From Bisporella sp. PMI_857 (Eukaryota; Ascomycota; Leotiomycetes; Helotiales; Helotiaceae): 64,000 bases of DNA. A program made the translations under genes and the position numbers. Shown here one piece after another: positions 10,131 to 21,659 of this stretch. Every line of letters starts with the position of its first letter. Within the stretch, counting starts at the first letter, position 1. The DNA lies in NCBI GenBank assembly GCA_021307315.1, contig JAJSPD010000035.1:248001-312000 (forward strand). Reading direction: 5' to 3'. The notes under the pieces were generated by a model. It was not told the origin of the DNA and searched no databases. It was given only the letters and a program-made list of their open reading frames with translations.

Positions 10131-11565
10131 GTCTTCTTACATATAGACCGCTAGTACCGTACAGCCACTGAGGTCGTTGGCGCATAGACAGTCTCCAAGC
10201 TGCGACAATGCACTGGGCTTAAATTCGTCCATACCGACTGATGTTTTGTCTGGCATGTTGACGAGTATAGCTCTTCTTTTCGTGACAAAGGGTAGAGATA
10301 TTGTTGGCTTGAGTAGGAGGAAATGGAGGACTGGCTTTGAAGGTTCTGATAATAAAACTCAAGTGCTTGGGGGCTCATGACATATATATACTCTTGCAGG
10401 ACTGGCTAGATCGAATCTCACAACAAATAATAAGCTTATATGTCTGGTGCTCAATAGCTATATCAGCTGCAGACATACGAACACGAAACTTAGGTAAAAA
10501 TACAAGGAAAACTATAACGCACTTTGTAGGCGAGCAGTCGAGCGGGCCACTTCAAACTAACACTATGGATTGTATCAAATGGCTACAGAGGCCAACACTA
10601 TTTGCCCTGCCATTCCAGCTTTAGTGTTTACCCCACCAGTGGTTGACACAATTGTATGTACACTCTTGGCATGACTTTGGAGTAACTTCTCGGCGTTCTC
10701 GCTTAAATAGCTCAACCAATATATTATGCTTATGTTCCTCAGCCCTAAGCTAGCAGTCAGACACAATCACTTGGCTCGATCCATTTTAGAGCCTTTTTCT
10801 GAAGTTGTCCGTGCCTGGATTACCATTGCTCTCCTACCTTCTATTCCTATCTGGTAAAGACCTGGAACTTCTTGGTCAACGACGCTGTAAAAAACGAAGA
10901 TCAAGTCTCAGCTTCTTGACTTTTGCTGACGAAATACAGTTGTAACTTGCACCACAAGACCACAGAGAGCTCCAGGACTCTGACTAAATTGAAGGCTTGA
11001 AATTACCAACCACACCTATTCTCGATGGCAAATATCGAGCCTGACTATATTGCTCACTCTTGATGCTGCTTCTGGCAAGCCTGGTGCCGATGCCATGAGG
11101 GCTAAAATGAAACCTATTGGTCCTTGCACTCTGAAAGTTGGCAGTGCAACTTCAATCTTCAAGGAACTTCTAGAATAATGAAAAACGCTATGCAGTAGGT
11201 AGTCTAGCGTGCATATATCTAACAAATAGCTATACCCAGCTAGATGTGGTCATAGATAAGTAGCCATGCGGCAAACATGACAACAGGGTAAAGGCGAACA
11301 TTTCATATAGTCAAGGTTCGATACTACAAAACTGCAAATATCAGGTTTCGGCGAAACCCGAGAAATCCCCCAATCGGCCATCCTGAATAAAGCCTTGGCC
11401 CCTCTTTCACTGTGTACCTAACTTGAGCGAGCACTTAGTTTTTCTTAATCTCCCAGACACATACTTATAGTAATAGAGTCTTTAACTCATTTCATTTATC
11501 AGCGATGTCAGGTATGAATCATCCATCTCTACTTTCCATGTCATTTATCCTATTCCACCCGACTA
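10131..11565. other. Gene-free stretch
   Basis: No supported gene, RNA or repeat. The short open frames here have no recognisable content. Confidence 0.4.
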
Positions 11566-13440
11566 ATCCTTTTCTTTAGTTGTGGCAGGCGCCGATGCTG
11601 CTTTTGGAATTGCTAACTAGGCCAACGATTTCGCTAGCAACTTGATTAAAACCATCGACCAAGGTAGTGCTACTGCAGTGAACGTGACCAGGAATAGAAT
11701 CCAAATTAAGTATATGATCGAAAACGAGGCAAATTGCGAACAAAATGTCAAGTCTGTCAAAGAGCACACGATTGCCTGCGCTATATCCATTTCTCCTACG
11801 CCTCCACTAGTCGCAACGCCGCTATAGTAAGAATCAGCACCACAGCGGTTCTATTATCACCACTCCTAAGGAAAGAGTTTAGCTTTCTCCCGGTACCGCG
11901 CCAAGGAAGATATTTTCCATTGGGAAGTGGTACGTGCTTCCCCCTTGCGTTGTTTCTGTCCCAGTGAAGTCGGTGTTCGCGCCGATGTATAAAGATGAAG
12001 GCCAGACTGTGCATACGACGTTGTAAGTTCGCCTTAGTTTTAATCATCCTCTCCCTCTCATAAGTTTAAATGCTAAGAAAGCAAAAGACTCCGGTGAAGT
12101 TCGATAGAACGAACGAGTGTTTAGTCAATTTGAATGCCGGAATCGTAATTTCAAAAGTTGGGAGGACGAAGGATGTGTCATATATGATATTTTCGAGACT
12201 ATCTATGGCAAAGCCTTTAGTTTGAAGCAAGTAATGAAGTGAATGCTGCAGGTATCAATCGTGTCAACCAGATTATTAGTACGTAAAACCTGACTGGCCC
12301 CAAAACCGTTCAACTAAATTATGCTAATACGATTTGATATGCAGCACACATTGCTGGAAAAAAAAAAGCGAGAACAATTTAGCTAATGTAGCAGCCTTCA
12401 ACCAGATATTACAATGATTGGCTCTCAGATGCGGCCGATAATTCCCAGAATGAAGCGCCTTGTAATATTTATCTTCTAGCCTACGCCAATACAAGTATAG
12501 TATCTGTTGAAACTTTTCGGTAATTATTCATTAACTCTCTATAGGTACTAATCGGAGATTTGGTAATTCTAGCTACAATATTGACTGGCTCAATATGTTT
12601 CTACAAACAGCACCCGGTCTCATTACTTGCAGTACCACTAAAACAGGCTTAGAGGTGGTAGGCTTCTGCAATTCGGAAGTACATCACGCTTTGCAATACC
12701 CCACTCGCTAATATGATAGGTTCTGGAATCACCCTGGCTGCCTTGGTAGCCCTCTCCGACATATTTTTTTGATGTATACGCTTCGGCATAACGCATCGCT
12801 GATGGATGATCTAGCACCACCAACCATCTTTTTATTTCCTCCAGTAGTTGGGCACCATCTCAGAGACATAAGTGAAGCCAATATCTGCATCCCTGATGTT
12901 GCCAACACAGCCTGGAAGCTGCACAATCGAACCTTCCTATGACATGCTCAAACTTGTGCGTACTGATTTACGACGATGATTTAACTAAGGAGGCATTTCA
13001 GGGAAGAGATGGTACCTGCCTAGCTTGAGGCAAGGCCCAAATCTCTGGTTTGGTCTTTAGTATCCAGGATCTCGTGAACATGGTTGAATTGGAGCTACGC
13101 CATCGGCTGGACATTACTCGCCCAACTGCTCCTATCACGATTGCCAACCATCAGTATAGTCAAATAATCAATTCGCTTTATCAGTGATGCAGCTTTTGTG
13201 CTGATCAACAAGCTCTGATTACTAATGCGCCGTACTGTCTCTCCGAAGGGCTGTCAACAACAATCTATGGTTCCTTGAGCTTGAGCATGCGACCTTGTGT
13301 CTCAAAGGCCGCATTATCAATTCCATCAACTCGCATCAGCCAGCCATGGCTATACCAATAGCAGCAGCCCATTAGGCCGACTCGGCCACGTGTATACAGC
13401 TCCCCACTTACTCCGTCAAATCAAGCCTGTGTTGAGAATA
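11566..13440 (+). pseudogene. Decayed multi-exon gene of unidentified family
   Basis: Coding-like stretches lie in order on the plus strand but in changing frames. At 11582-11824 one frame reads VAGADAAFGIAN, a TAG at 11618-11620, then ANDFASNLIKTIDQG and about 55 more codons. Sense continues in a shifted frame to about 11967 (PRQGRYFPLGSG). Near 12560-12650 comes SSYNIDWLNMFLQTAPG, and near 13075-13190 QDLVNMVELELRHRLDITRP followed by ITIANHQYSQIINSLY. Stops, frameshifts and a run of A interrupt these pieces. The spacing suggests an original protein of 500 residues or more. I cannot name the family. Confidence 0.4.
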
Positions 13441-14438
13441 GCGGTAACACGAGGTATCCTAGGATGACTCTCGAATAAGTGTCTTGCAGCTAGAAAAATT
13501 TACTTTCTCAACGATCAATTAGTCTCAGGCGGCGTACGCTAGTCAGATGTCTAATTTTTGCTCGGCTTGGTACTGAGGGCTTGTGGATGTGGCACACTTT
13601 GTGTCACCTCACGTTGCATGATACCTTGGGCTCTTATTCGTGAGAAGTTGTGTTGGGCACCAATCGAAGGGTATCTCCGTGGCCATTAATGACAGCTTGA
13701 TAAAGTCCATACCATTACCAGGAACAGACGTTGTGGAACAGACACTTGGTTATCCGGAAATGAGAAGTGAGAAGGAGGTGTGATCCTTGGTCTACAGTAC
13801 ATATAGGGGTAAGAGAAATTAAGCGAGGATGAATTGGACTAGTGACTCACCGAGGAATTGCCGTTCCTTCATACTCAGCCGATTGGCTCGTCACGGCTAA
13901 GGGGTTCAAGCCCTTGCAGTATTGAAGCTACAAAATCACTTAAAGAGAATGGCGAACTTGTCGACCTACTGTGCAGGCGCGCTACGGTGCTTCATATCCT
14001 GTTCATATATTTGTAATATCAACGTTGCATAATCTAGTCAGCACTACGAATCACTAACGGCGATTTCCACTTATGAGGATTTGACTAGAATTATCGTAAG
14101 ATTCTGGTGTTACCAGAAATTACAAGGTGTAGCAAGTGAGTCCCTCCACTTGTCCGATTAAACCAAGCATGGCCTCGCCCAACGATTTGAGCTCAGCGAG
14201 GAAGAAATAGGAGATAGACAAACACAAAGCGAGCGCCAGCATCTGCCAATAGCCCAATCAAAAATAGAGATGAAGCATAAGACACCTATCAGTGACCCTC
14301 CACATATGTTCGTTTATGAGAGAGGCGATTCTGCGATCCAAGTGTATGTACTGTCCTTCTAAGAAGCAAAAGCGTGCCAGATTAAGTCTATGTTCGCCTA
14401 CGCAGAAGGAAGAGCAATAAGGGTGCAGGATTGTCTGC
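13441..14438. other. Gene-free stretch
   Basis: No supported feature seen; presumably the 3' flank of the small cysteine-rich gene. Confidence 0.4.
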
Positions 14439-14788
14439 TCAATACCTGGTCGTGGGTCTATAGCCATGGCTCTCATTATCCCCATAGCTCGAGGTATCTC
14501 TTCCTCCGTTGTAACTATCATCGCCGAAGTAGCTTGAATGACCGCTATATGTGCCATTTGAAGCCTTATAGGCACGATGGCTGTTCGTATACTTTCGCCC
14601 CTGTGGACGGCAATGGGGACACGGAGACGCAGTCAATCCAGACCCGTTGCATCTGCAACAGGTACTGGGGTGGTTGATTTAGTCCTGCTTACCATAAAAT
14701 GAAGAGAGCTAGTTGAGACTCACTTTCTGCTGTGGCCCCCGCAGGACGAGCATGTATTGTATATGAAACCTCCTGTACAGTCGCACAT
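14439..14788 (-). CDS. Small cysteine-rich protein with DnaJ-type zinc-ribbon-like motifs (92 aa)
   Basis: Two exons, 14724-14788 and 14439-14652, joined across a 71-nt GTGAGT...TTGCAG intron. Splicing keeps frame and builds one run of metal-ligand-like motifs: MCDCTGGFIYNTCSSCGGH, then KCNGSG, then PCPHCRPQG. C-x-C-x-GG, CxxCGG, CNGSG and CxxC resemble the CxxCxGxG zinc modules of DnaJ, though spacing is looser. A polar Ser/Tyr/Gly tail follows. No signal peptide, so probably intracellular. The last codons contain another possible donor (AGGTATTGAG), so the 3' end could extend. The gene stands alone in the gene-poor interval. Function unknown; zinc binding is inference. Confidence 0.5.
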
Positions 14789-14855
14789 ATTGAAGGAGAT
14801 GTATACAATTACGTTAGGGATAGAGGATAACGATAATGTTGGCGCAATAGAACCC

Positions 14856-14867
14856 GGGGGGGGGGGG
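14856..14867 (+). repeat. Poly-G tract (12 nt)
   Basis: Twelve G in a row about 70 bp upstream of the start of the small cysteine-rich gene, on the strand opposite to it. Confidence 0.9.
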
Positions 14868-17800
14868 AGAATCGATGCTGATGGTTTTTGTTCTGTTGTG
14901 GAATGCAAGGTCTGAAATCTGGATATCTAACTGTCTGCACTAGAGTGCGAAGATGGTCTCTCCACAATCTGGTAGTTGTGAGTCTCTATCTTGGATCCTA
15001 TCCTCACCCGAAGAGGGTCGTCCTTATAAGAATTGAAAGTACCTACTCTTGCATTTTGGCTGTCAGCTCAATACATCACTATCCCGAAGATCGGGCTCAG
15101 GCAGCCCATCTCAACCTGCTCTTCTCATCTCATTCTTCCACAACTTCACACTGCAGCATTTCCAGGGAAAGTATTGCGTTTTATTGGAAACAGCTAGCCC
15201 AATTCTTGCATGTTCATGATTGTGGGTGGCATGTTTGGCGATGGACAACCGTCAGTCATGATACACCACAGAATCCTCCAATCCGTAGGCTGGGCCTCCC
15301 GACGACGTAAAGGTGAGGGATATGTTCAGGTCTCAAAAGGCAACGAGCCTGGGCTTTGTTCATGGTGTCATATTGGAGAGAATTAGTGGGAGGTGAAAAC
15401 GACGCACGCTCTCCGCGCATAGTCTCGACATAGACGGGGAACGTCATCTTGATGCTACTCGGGAATGAGGTCCCACCGCTGGCATATTAAGCTACGAATC
15501 GGCAGGAAACAGCGAGCAATGGAATGCTATAGTTGCTGTGTCCATTGTTTTCCATGGCCTCTTCCCTGTCACAAACGCTAGATTCATGCAGCTTCAGGCG
15601 CCGATGGCTCACATTTAGACCAACGGTAGAACGCTCTTGGGTGTTTGTTGTTGATCGCTATGTTAAGAGAATCCGCATATGTGGCTGGTCTATACCATGT
15701 TGTGTACTCTCATGTGCATTTCTCCAAGCCACAAAGTATCTCTCCCACCTTCTTTAAGATGCGCTGTCCTCGGTCTAACGCTGCATAAGGTTATTTATCG
15801 GCAAAAAAAAAAAGATCAACAGGGTATATCCAATGGTTTATCTAACACCCACCGAATCATGGCCTAGAAGAGAAACGAAATGCCTTCTACTAGCTTGGGA
15901 AGAGACTTCGTAGAGGGTGTCAGCAGACACATTCTTTAGGCCTCAAGTCAAAGATTGGGAAGATGAAAAGGATTGCTGAATGGGAAACTGCTATCTGAAA
16001 TCCACTCGAGGATAGGTGAAACGCGACATAATTTGGCGACCCCACGTTCTTCAGGCTCCTTGTACTCTCCATGCATCATCTATAAAATTATGACAAGTCG
16101 CAAAACCTGCACGTCCTTGCCCTAGATGCCCCTTGATATTGCCAGAGTAGGGAACTTGCAACCAGCAGAATGATCACCCCATCTCGTTGCGACCCGACGG
16201 CTGATTTCTCAGTATGGAAACTCGTTTATACATGGCCACCAAGATGTGCTCTTGAATAGTGAATACTCTCATTGGGTAAGTAGTCTGGCTTCTTACCGAC
16301 AGAAAGATTGGCCACGATATGGCGATGACCTGTGTAACACAGGAGGTAAAGAAGGCCGATAACAGAGCTCTCCTTCACGACGATTCGGCAATGCCAGACG
16401 CTTCAAGCCCGTCTTACAGGCTGCCACCCAAATAATATCAGACCCGCAGCCTTCTACATTTCGCTTTCCACCGAGTAGTCAATATTTATTCCCGGGAATA
16501 GATTGTGGCTTTGTAGTTGTTTAAATCGCGCACTATTCTATCATAAAAGAATCAGAATCAGGTGGTGACTTCACTCATGGTTCTCCGGGCAAGTCAATTA
16601 TTAGCCACGTCAAAATATTTAGTGATTTCACAGATTCTAAGGGCATGCTAGGGATGAATATTGCCCTACAAAATTAGTGGGTTCTGGATATTCAATCACT
16701 GAATCATTGCAGAGATCTAATTGGGCCGTCGTCTTTGGTGGCTGCAGCATGAATGCATCTTCTGGATCTGAAGTTCATTTGCCAGTCTTGATGCGCATAC
16801 CGAGAACTGGAATTATCATCAGATAAATTGGTAGCCGAAGATCGAATTACGTTTAAGACATCGGACGATGGGCTTTGAAGCTGAATGTCACAGCAACACA
16901 TGAATCATTCGATGTAGCTGGAAAAACAACATCCTTAATTCTGGGCTTGGGGTCCCGAATTTGCCAGGCACTATGGTACATGAAACTTAGGCAGCTTTGC
17001 TGTAATCTCCAGGAAGGTAATTACACATGAAAACGAGATCTAGCAATTTTTTCTACCACGCATCATCGTCTTCACGAGTTAGAACTTGAAGTGGGCAACC
17101 GCCTCGCTTTCCTCCCAACCCCTTCTCCCTCTCTGAGTATTAATTCTTTCTTCATCTATAATCTTAGAAGAAATCCTTACCTTCAAGCAAGGCTTTCATT
17201 CAGCAAACCATTCCAACTCTGCTCTTACAATACAGGAACTCAAGCCCCCTAACCTCCCACCCAAAAATCGCATTTCCCACGTCAAGCTTAGAGCATCCGC
17301 GTTCGATAGAAAGACTGTCAACCCAGCCAACCCAGCCAAGCATAGGCCGAGAGGCAAAAGGCTCGACCAAGCTCATCTCATGAAGAATTTCCTTCACAGA
17401 CATAATAAGCTAAACCCTAGCTATTTTCACCTCCCAACAGCCTGTTATACCTCGTCAGCCGAATCGGGCATCGAGAGGAGATCGAGTTCTGTATTCACAC
17501 CAGCAGATCAATCCATGTATGGAATGGTAGGCCTACTTTTCAGAACATCAGCCTTTCTACGTTGCTACTTACTCAATTCTTGCTCTGAAAATTAACTTAT
17601 AAGCCCAACAAGCCTCGAAGAAAATGCGCCTTCGACGACGAGACTGCTTCATATCGCGCCACAATATGCTTTTCCAAACAAGGGGACAATTTTGTATCTT
17701 TCCTATACCTACAACGTAACTCTATATCAATCTCATCAAGGCGATTAGAAACTATGTCAAAGCTAATTACATCAAACCAACATCATAATATTCTTGCATG

Positions 17801-18112
17801 AATGTACTGTTCGCTACAGAAAGACGAAGCTTGTTTGGAAAGCAACGTGATATTTATTCCGAGTGTCTCATTACTGCGATTGACGACTATAGCCAACGCC
17901 AGGACATTGCCATGTCGCGCAAAGCTTTACACCATCCCTTCATGGTGCCCAGATGCAGAGAAAATATACACGATAAACCTGTCCCTGCCATCCGTGTAAA
18001 CCATAGTTGACTCCTGTTTCAACGCCTGAATCCCCACGCACACAACACCATGAATAGCCTAGAAAAGGGGAAACCGCTTCATGGATATTGCCATAGACCA
18101 TAATTGCGACTC
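14868..18112. other. Gene-poor stretch of about 3.2 kb
   Basis: Frames up to 140 codons (14888-15310 +) and 63 codons (15256-15447 -) show no domain or clear splice continuation. No RNA gene or repeat family seen. Confidence 0.4.
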
Positions 18113-20599
18113 TTACACAAAATCTGGAGCCGTTGCTACCAAAACCGAGAAGAGGGCACCGCCGACGGCTACACCCCCCAAGGCTGCATATCCCAATCGT
18201 TCTACGAAGCGCTTCAGTTTCTTGGTTGGCCGCGACACTGTTGTGACAGGCAGATCACTAGACTCGCTCGGTTTCTTCGCATTTGATGTCCAGTTCCCAT
18301 TATTGGTAGAAGCGGTATTCTCAACGCACACGGGTACCGCATCAATTTCTTCGGCTTTCCGTTTCAGATTTGTGACTGGTTGGTCAATCGTCTCTTTGTC
18401 AATGATATCGCGGATGCTGATATTTGAACGATTGGACGATGTTGTAGGTATCTTGTTCATAAGCGCGGCTTTACTCTGGTTGTATGCCACAGCGCTGGTT
18501 AAATCCGGCTCAGGACTGGGGTATGTATTGATGACTGGAGGAGCCATCGCATGGTTGTCCAGATAAGAGAGAGGTGGGAAACTACTTAAGCAGTCATTGA
18601 CGTTAAGCTCTGTGCTGTTTCGCGATGCCTGGAACTTCCGTGCCCATGAACCCTTCGGAGTTGCAATAATTCGTGGATTTTGAACTTGATTAGAGATGCT
18701 GGCCGGGGCATTTGACACTTCATTTCCCGGAAGACGATCAGAATTGAATCTGGCTTGATTGTGATGCCTGGCCTCGAAGAACTCATGTTTTCCCGTCTTT
18801 TCACCCAGGTACTGCGCAGTGAGTTTTGATCTAGACGAAGTATCGACTTTGAACACCTCCAACGGCGGAGCTGCAGGCTTGACCATTGCAGCATCTGAAG
18901 GGCTTGGTTGACGGTTGAAGTGGGCGGGAGGGCAACTGATTTGATTTGGCTCCGCAGAGGTTTCCACTGTTTGTAGACTGGAAGACACGATATACGTATC
19001 GGGAATGACATAGGCCGTTGAATCTTGACCACGTCCACTGGCGTGGTCATCGTCCTTATCAAGTAGATTATCGTCAAGTAGGATTTGAATACCCTCCCTT
19101 CCAACCTCGGAAAGACTGACATCGCTATCGTTGTCTAACTCGTTGATATCCCTTGATACTTGGTGGCGAGTGTCAAAGCCAGGAGTGAGATTAGTGTCGA
19201 CTTCAGCAGCAGCTATGTGACCTTGATGTACCGCCTCCTCAAGATTGGCTTCAAAGCCTGCATCAGAACCGAAGTCGCCATCCTCATCCTCTGAAAACCC
19301 GGACTTGTAGTGCACACTGAACGGGCCAGAGGATGCATCGATAGGACCATCATCATCTGACTCGTCACCAATTTCAATAATGTCACTGTCAGATTCTTCG
19401 CCATAATCTACGCAGGACCCATCATCGGACTCATCTAATGAATCTTCTGATATAGATCTAGTCTCTTCCGATTCAGTTGAAAAGCCGTTATCTTCGTCAT
19501 CGTCACTTTCAACGATGATAGGCTGGCTCGGATTGCTTGACGAACAAGGGACGTGGAAGTGCCCAACGACAGGCTGACTGGCCATCAATTCCACAGTATT
19601 ATGCGCTGAAGCTATGGTTATTATGTTCGAAGATGTAGTTTTTGCGCATTCAATAAAACCTCTCTCCGGCGAGTCGTCTCTCGTGAGGTCGATGTGATCA
19701 TGCAGTTGTGATGATGTGCTTATACGAAATTGGTCAGGAGAAACCGCATCACTGCTTGAGGGTGTGTCCTTCGCCTGCAAATCGTCATCACTTGTGTCAT
19801 ATTCTTCTTCCTCTTCTAGATCCGAGGATTCTGGGCAAACGTAACTTGTAGATGGGATTGTCGACCTAAAATAGATAACATGAGCACAGACTAGAATAAA
19901 TGACCATGGGCTAATCTTACGTATAAGGTATTAGTTCGTAGTTAAATATGAAAGAACAAGCTGGAAATATTTCGCTTCCACGTTTCACCTCGATGCCCAA
20001 CACCAAAGTATCGCCATTGCTCAAATTATTAGTCACATGAGGCAAGAGGCGGGTGCTGTTGACAAAGGTTCCGTGCATGGAACCAATATCGCGAATTGTA
20101 ACTGTCTGCAGCATGTCAGCCTGTGCCTCAAGATGAGCGTTTATGAAGCATACACTATTTTGGGAGTGAAACTGGAGCTCAGCATGCTCGCGGGACATGA
20201 CTGGGGAGTCAAACCATGCATTATCCACTGCTGCGGTCAAATTCTTATTGGGGCTTTTTGATGCCCGTCCAATCCTGATTATGTTTTCGGGGCTGAGAAC
20301 TATTGCTCGCTCGGAGATGTTGATATTGCCATTCAAGGCTCTGAGAAAGACCTTGGCTGCCTATGGTTAGTACGAGTATATGTAGAAGGGAAGTTCGCAG
20401 ATTCAGCAAGCATGAAGCCGAAAGACATCGAGCAATAAGATATAGCTGCCGCAGACTTTCTAGACCCGCGACCGTGCACTACACGTATGAGAAATGAAGA
20501 GCATAGCTCAGGTAGAGGTTGGCATGACTTGACAGCCTCGTGTGTTGGGGAACTTGGATTTCAAACAAAATATTCTTTTGGCATACCTTGACTCTCCAT
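18113..20599 (-). CDS. FHA-domain protein with acidic linker and C-terminal tail anchor
   Basis: Predicted 733 residues. Near the N-terminus lies an FHA phosphothreonine-binding domain (about 30-140). Its marks are IRIGRASK (core GR), SPVMSREHAEL (SxxH), IRDIGSMHGTFVN (NG-equivalent turn) and LSNGDTLVLG. A long acidic, Ser-rich region follows (ESDDDED, EESDSDIIEIGDESDDD). The last 25 residues form one hydrophobic helix (YAALGGVAVGGALFSVLVA), so the protein is probably tail-anchored in the ER or outer nuclear membrane. Exons: 18113-19865, 19921-20356 and a tiny 13-nt start exon 20587-20599 (MESQ), which is the weakest part. Topology recalls Far9/SLMAP proteins of STRIPAK, but the sequence is not obviously that family, so I give no symbol. 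Confidence 0.7.
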
Positions 20600-21659
20600 T
20601 ATGTAACCTTCGACCTCTCTTCGTAGAAAGGTAGCAGGATCGTTGACAAGGTCGGGTCAAATGATGGTGCTGGATATAGGAAGATGAGGCGATGATGGAA
20701 GATGTCGTGGCTCCCCAGGCGAGAATGGTGAAACCGTTGTCAAGGCTAGGAGTAAGCTGTTTTGCAAATGGCTTAGCTTCACGATATCACGAATTTAACG
20801 TGTAGGTGAGCGTGGTTGGCTTTAGGAAGGACTTTTGACCATATTCCACTGGGAACAAAGTTGGTTGAATGTAATGGTGATGAACGTTGAACGGGGAGAA
20901 GGAGCCATGCCATCACATCACACCAGGAGGGGTCGATTCCAGGTAACCTTGGCTCTCTTAGGCAATAAAAGGCTTGGCTATAGCTTATCGATAACGATAT
21001 CAGGTATCAGGTGGGGGGGATGGGACAGACAGGGACATGCCAACAAACAGCCTGTGAAAAGAGGAAGATCAAGAGCAGATGATACCTTATCGCAAAATTC
21101 CTTAAACCCTGAACTATTTGAGCAGTGTTTTGTCCATGTTTACTTGCACGTATAAATTCTTTCTACTTGAATCTTTACTCAAAATTCTTAAACATGAAGA
21201 TTATGGCATGCTTTTATCGTCCTCGTGCTGCTGGCCTTTATCCAAGCTCACCAATGAGTGGGCCGGACATTCTAGCCTACCAGCCTACCTTAGCTATGGC
21301 CGGGGGGGGGGGGGGAAACCAACAGATCCATTGACCGCCTAAGGTAGAAAAGTATGTGAAATGAATGATTATATGCCACGCCCCTGTTGTCGCCCCCCGA
21401 TAAGTAATTTTCTTCGCTCCGACTTACAGTTTGACTCACATATGGAGGGAATAGTTCAAATACGTAACCAGACTCCTTACGCTCTAGGCTTGCCATAGGA
21501 ACACGAAAAAATCATCTCATCTCGGTCCAGGCCAGCAAAAACGTACCCCGCACGCACACTCTTCCATCTATTCTAAATAGTACAAATCCACGGTACATCA
21601 CTATTTGCCGGCCAAAAAGCTCGAAACTGTTGCAGCTGTTGGAGCGATAATCTACCAAC
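20600..21659. promoter_or_regulatory. Divergent intergenic region between the FHA and IFRD genes
   Basis: About 1.06 kb between divergent start codons. It includes a 14-nt poly-G tract at 21302-21315, and no coding content is supported. The 106-codon frame at 20835-21155 has no recognisable features. Confidence 0.4.
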
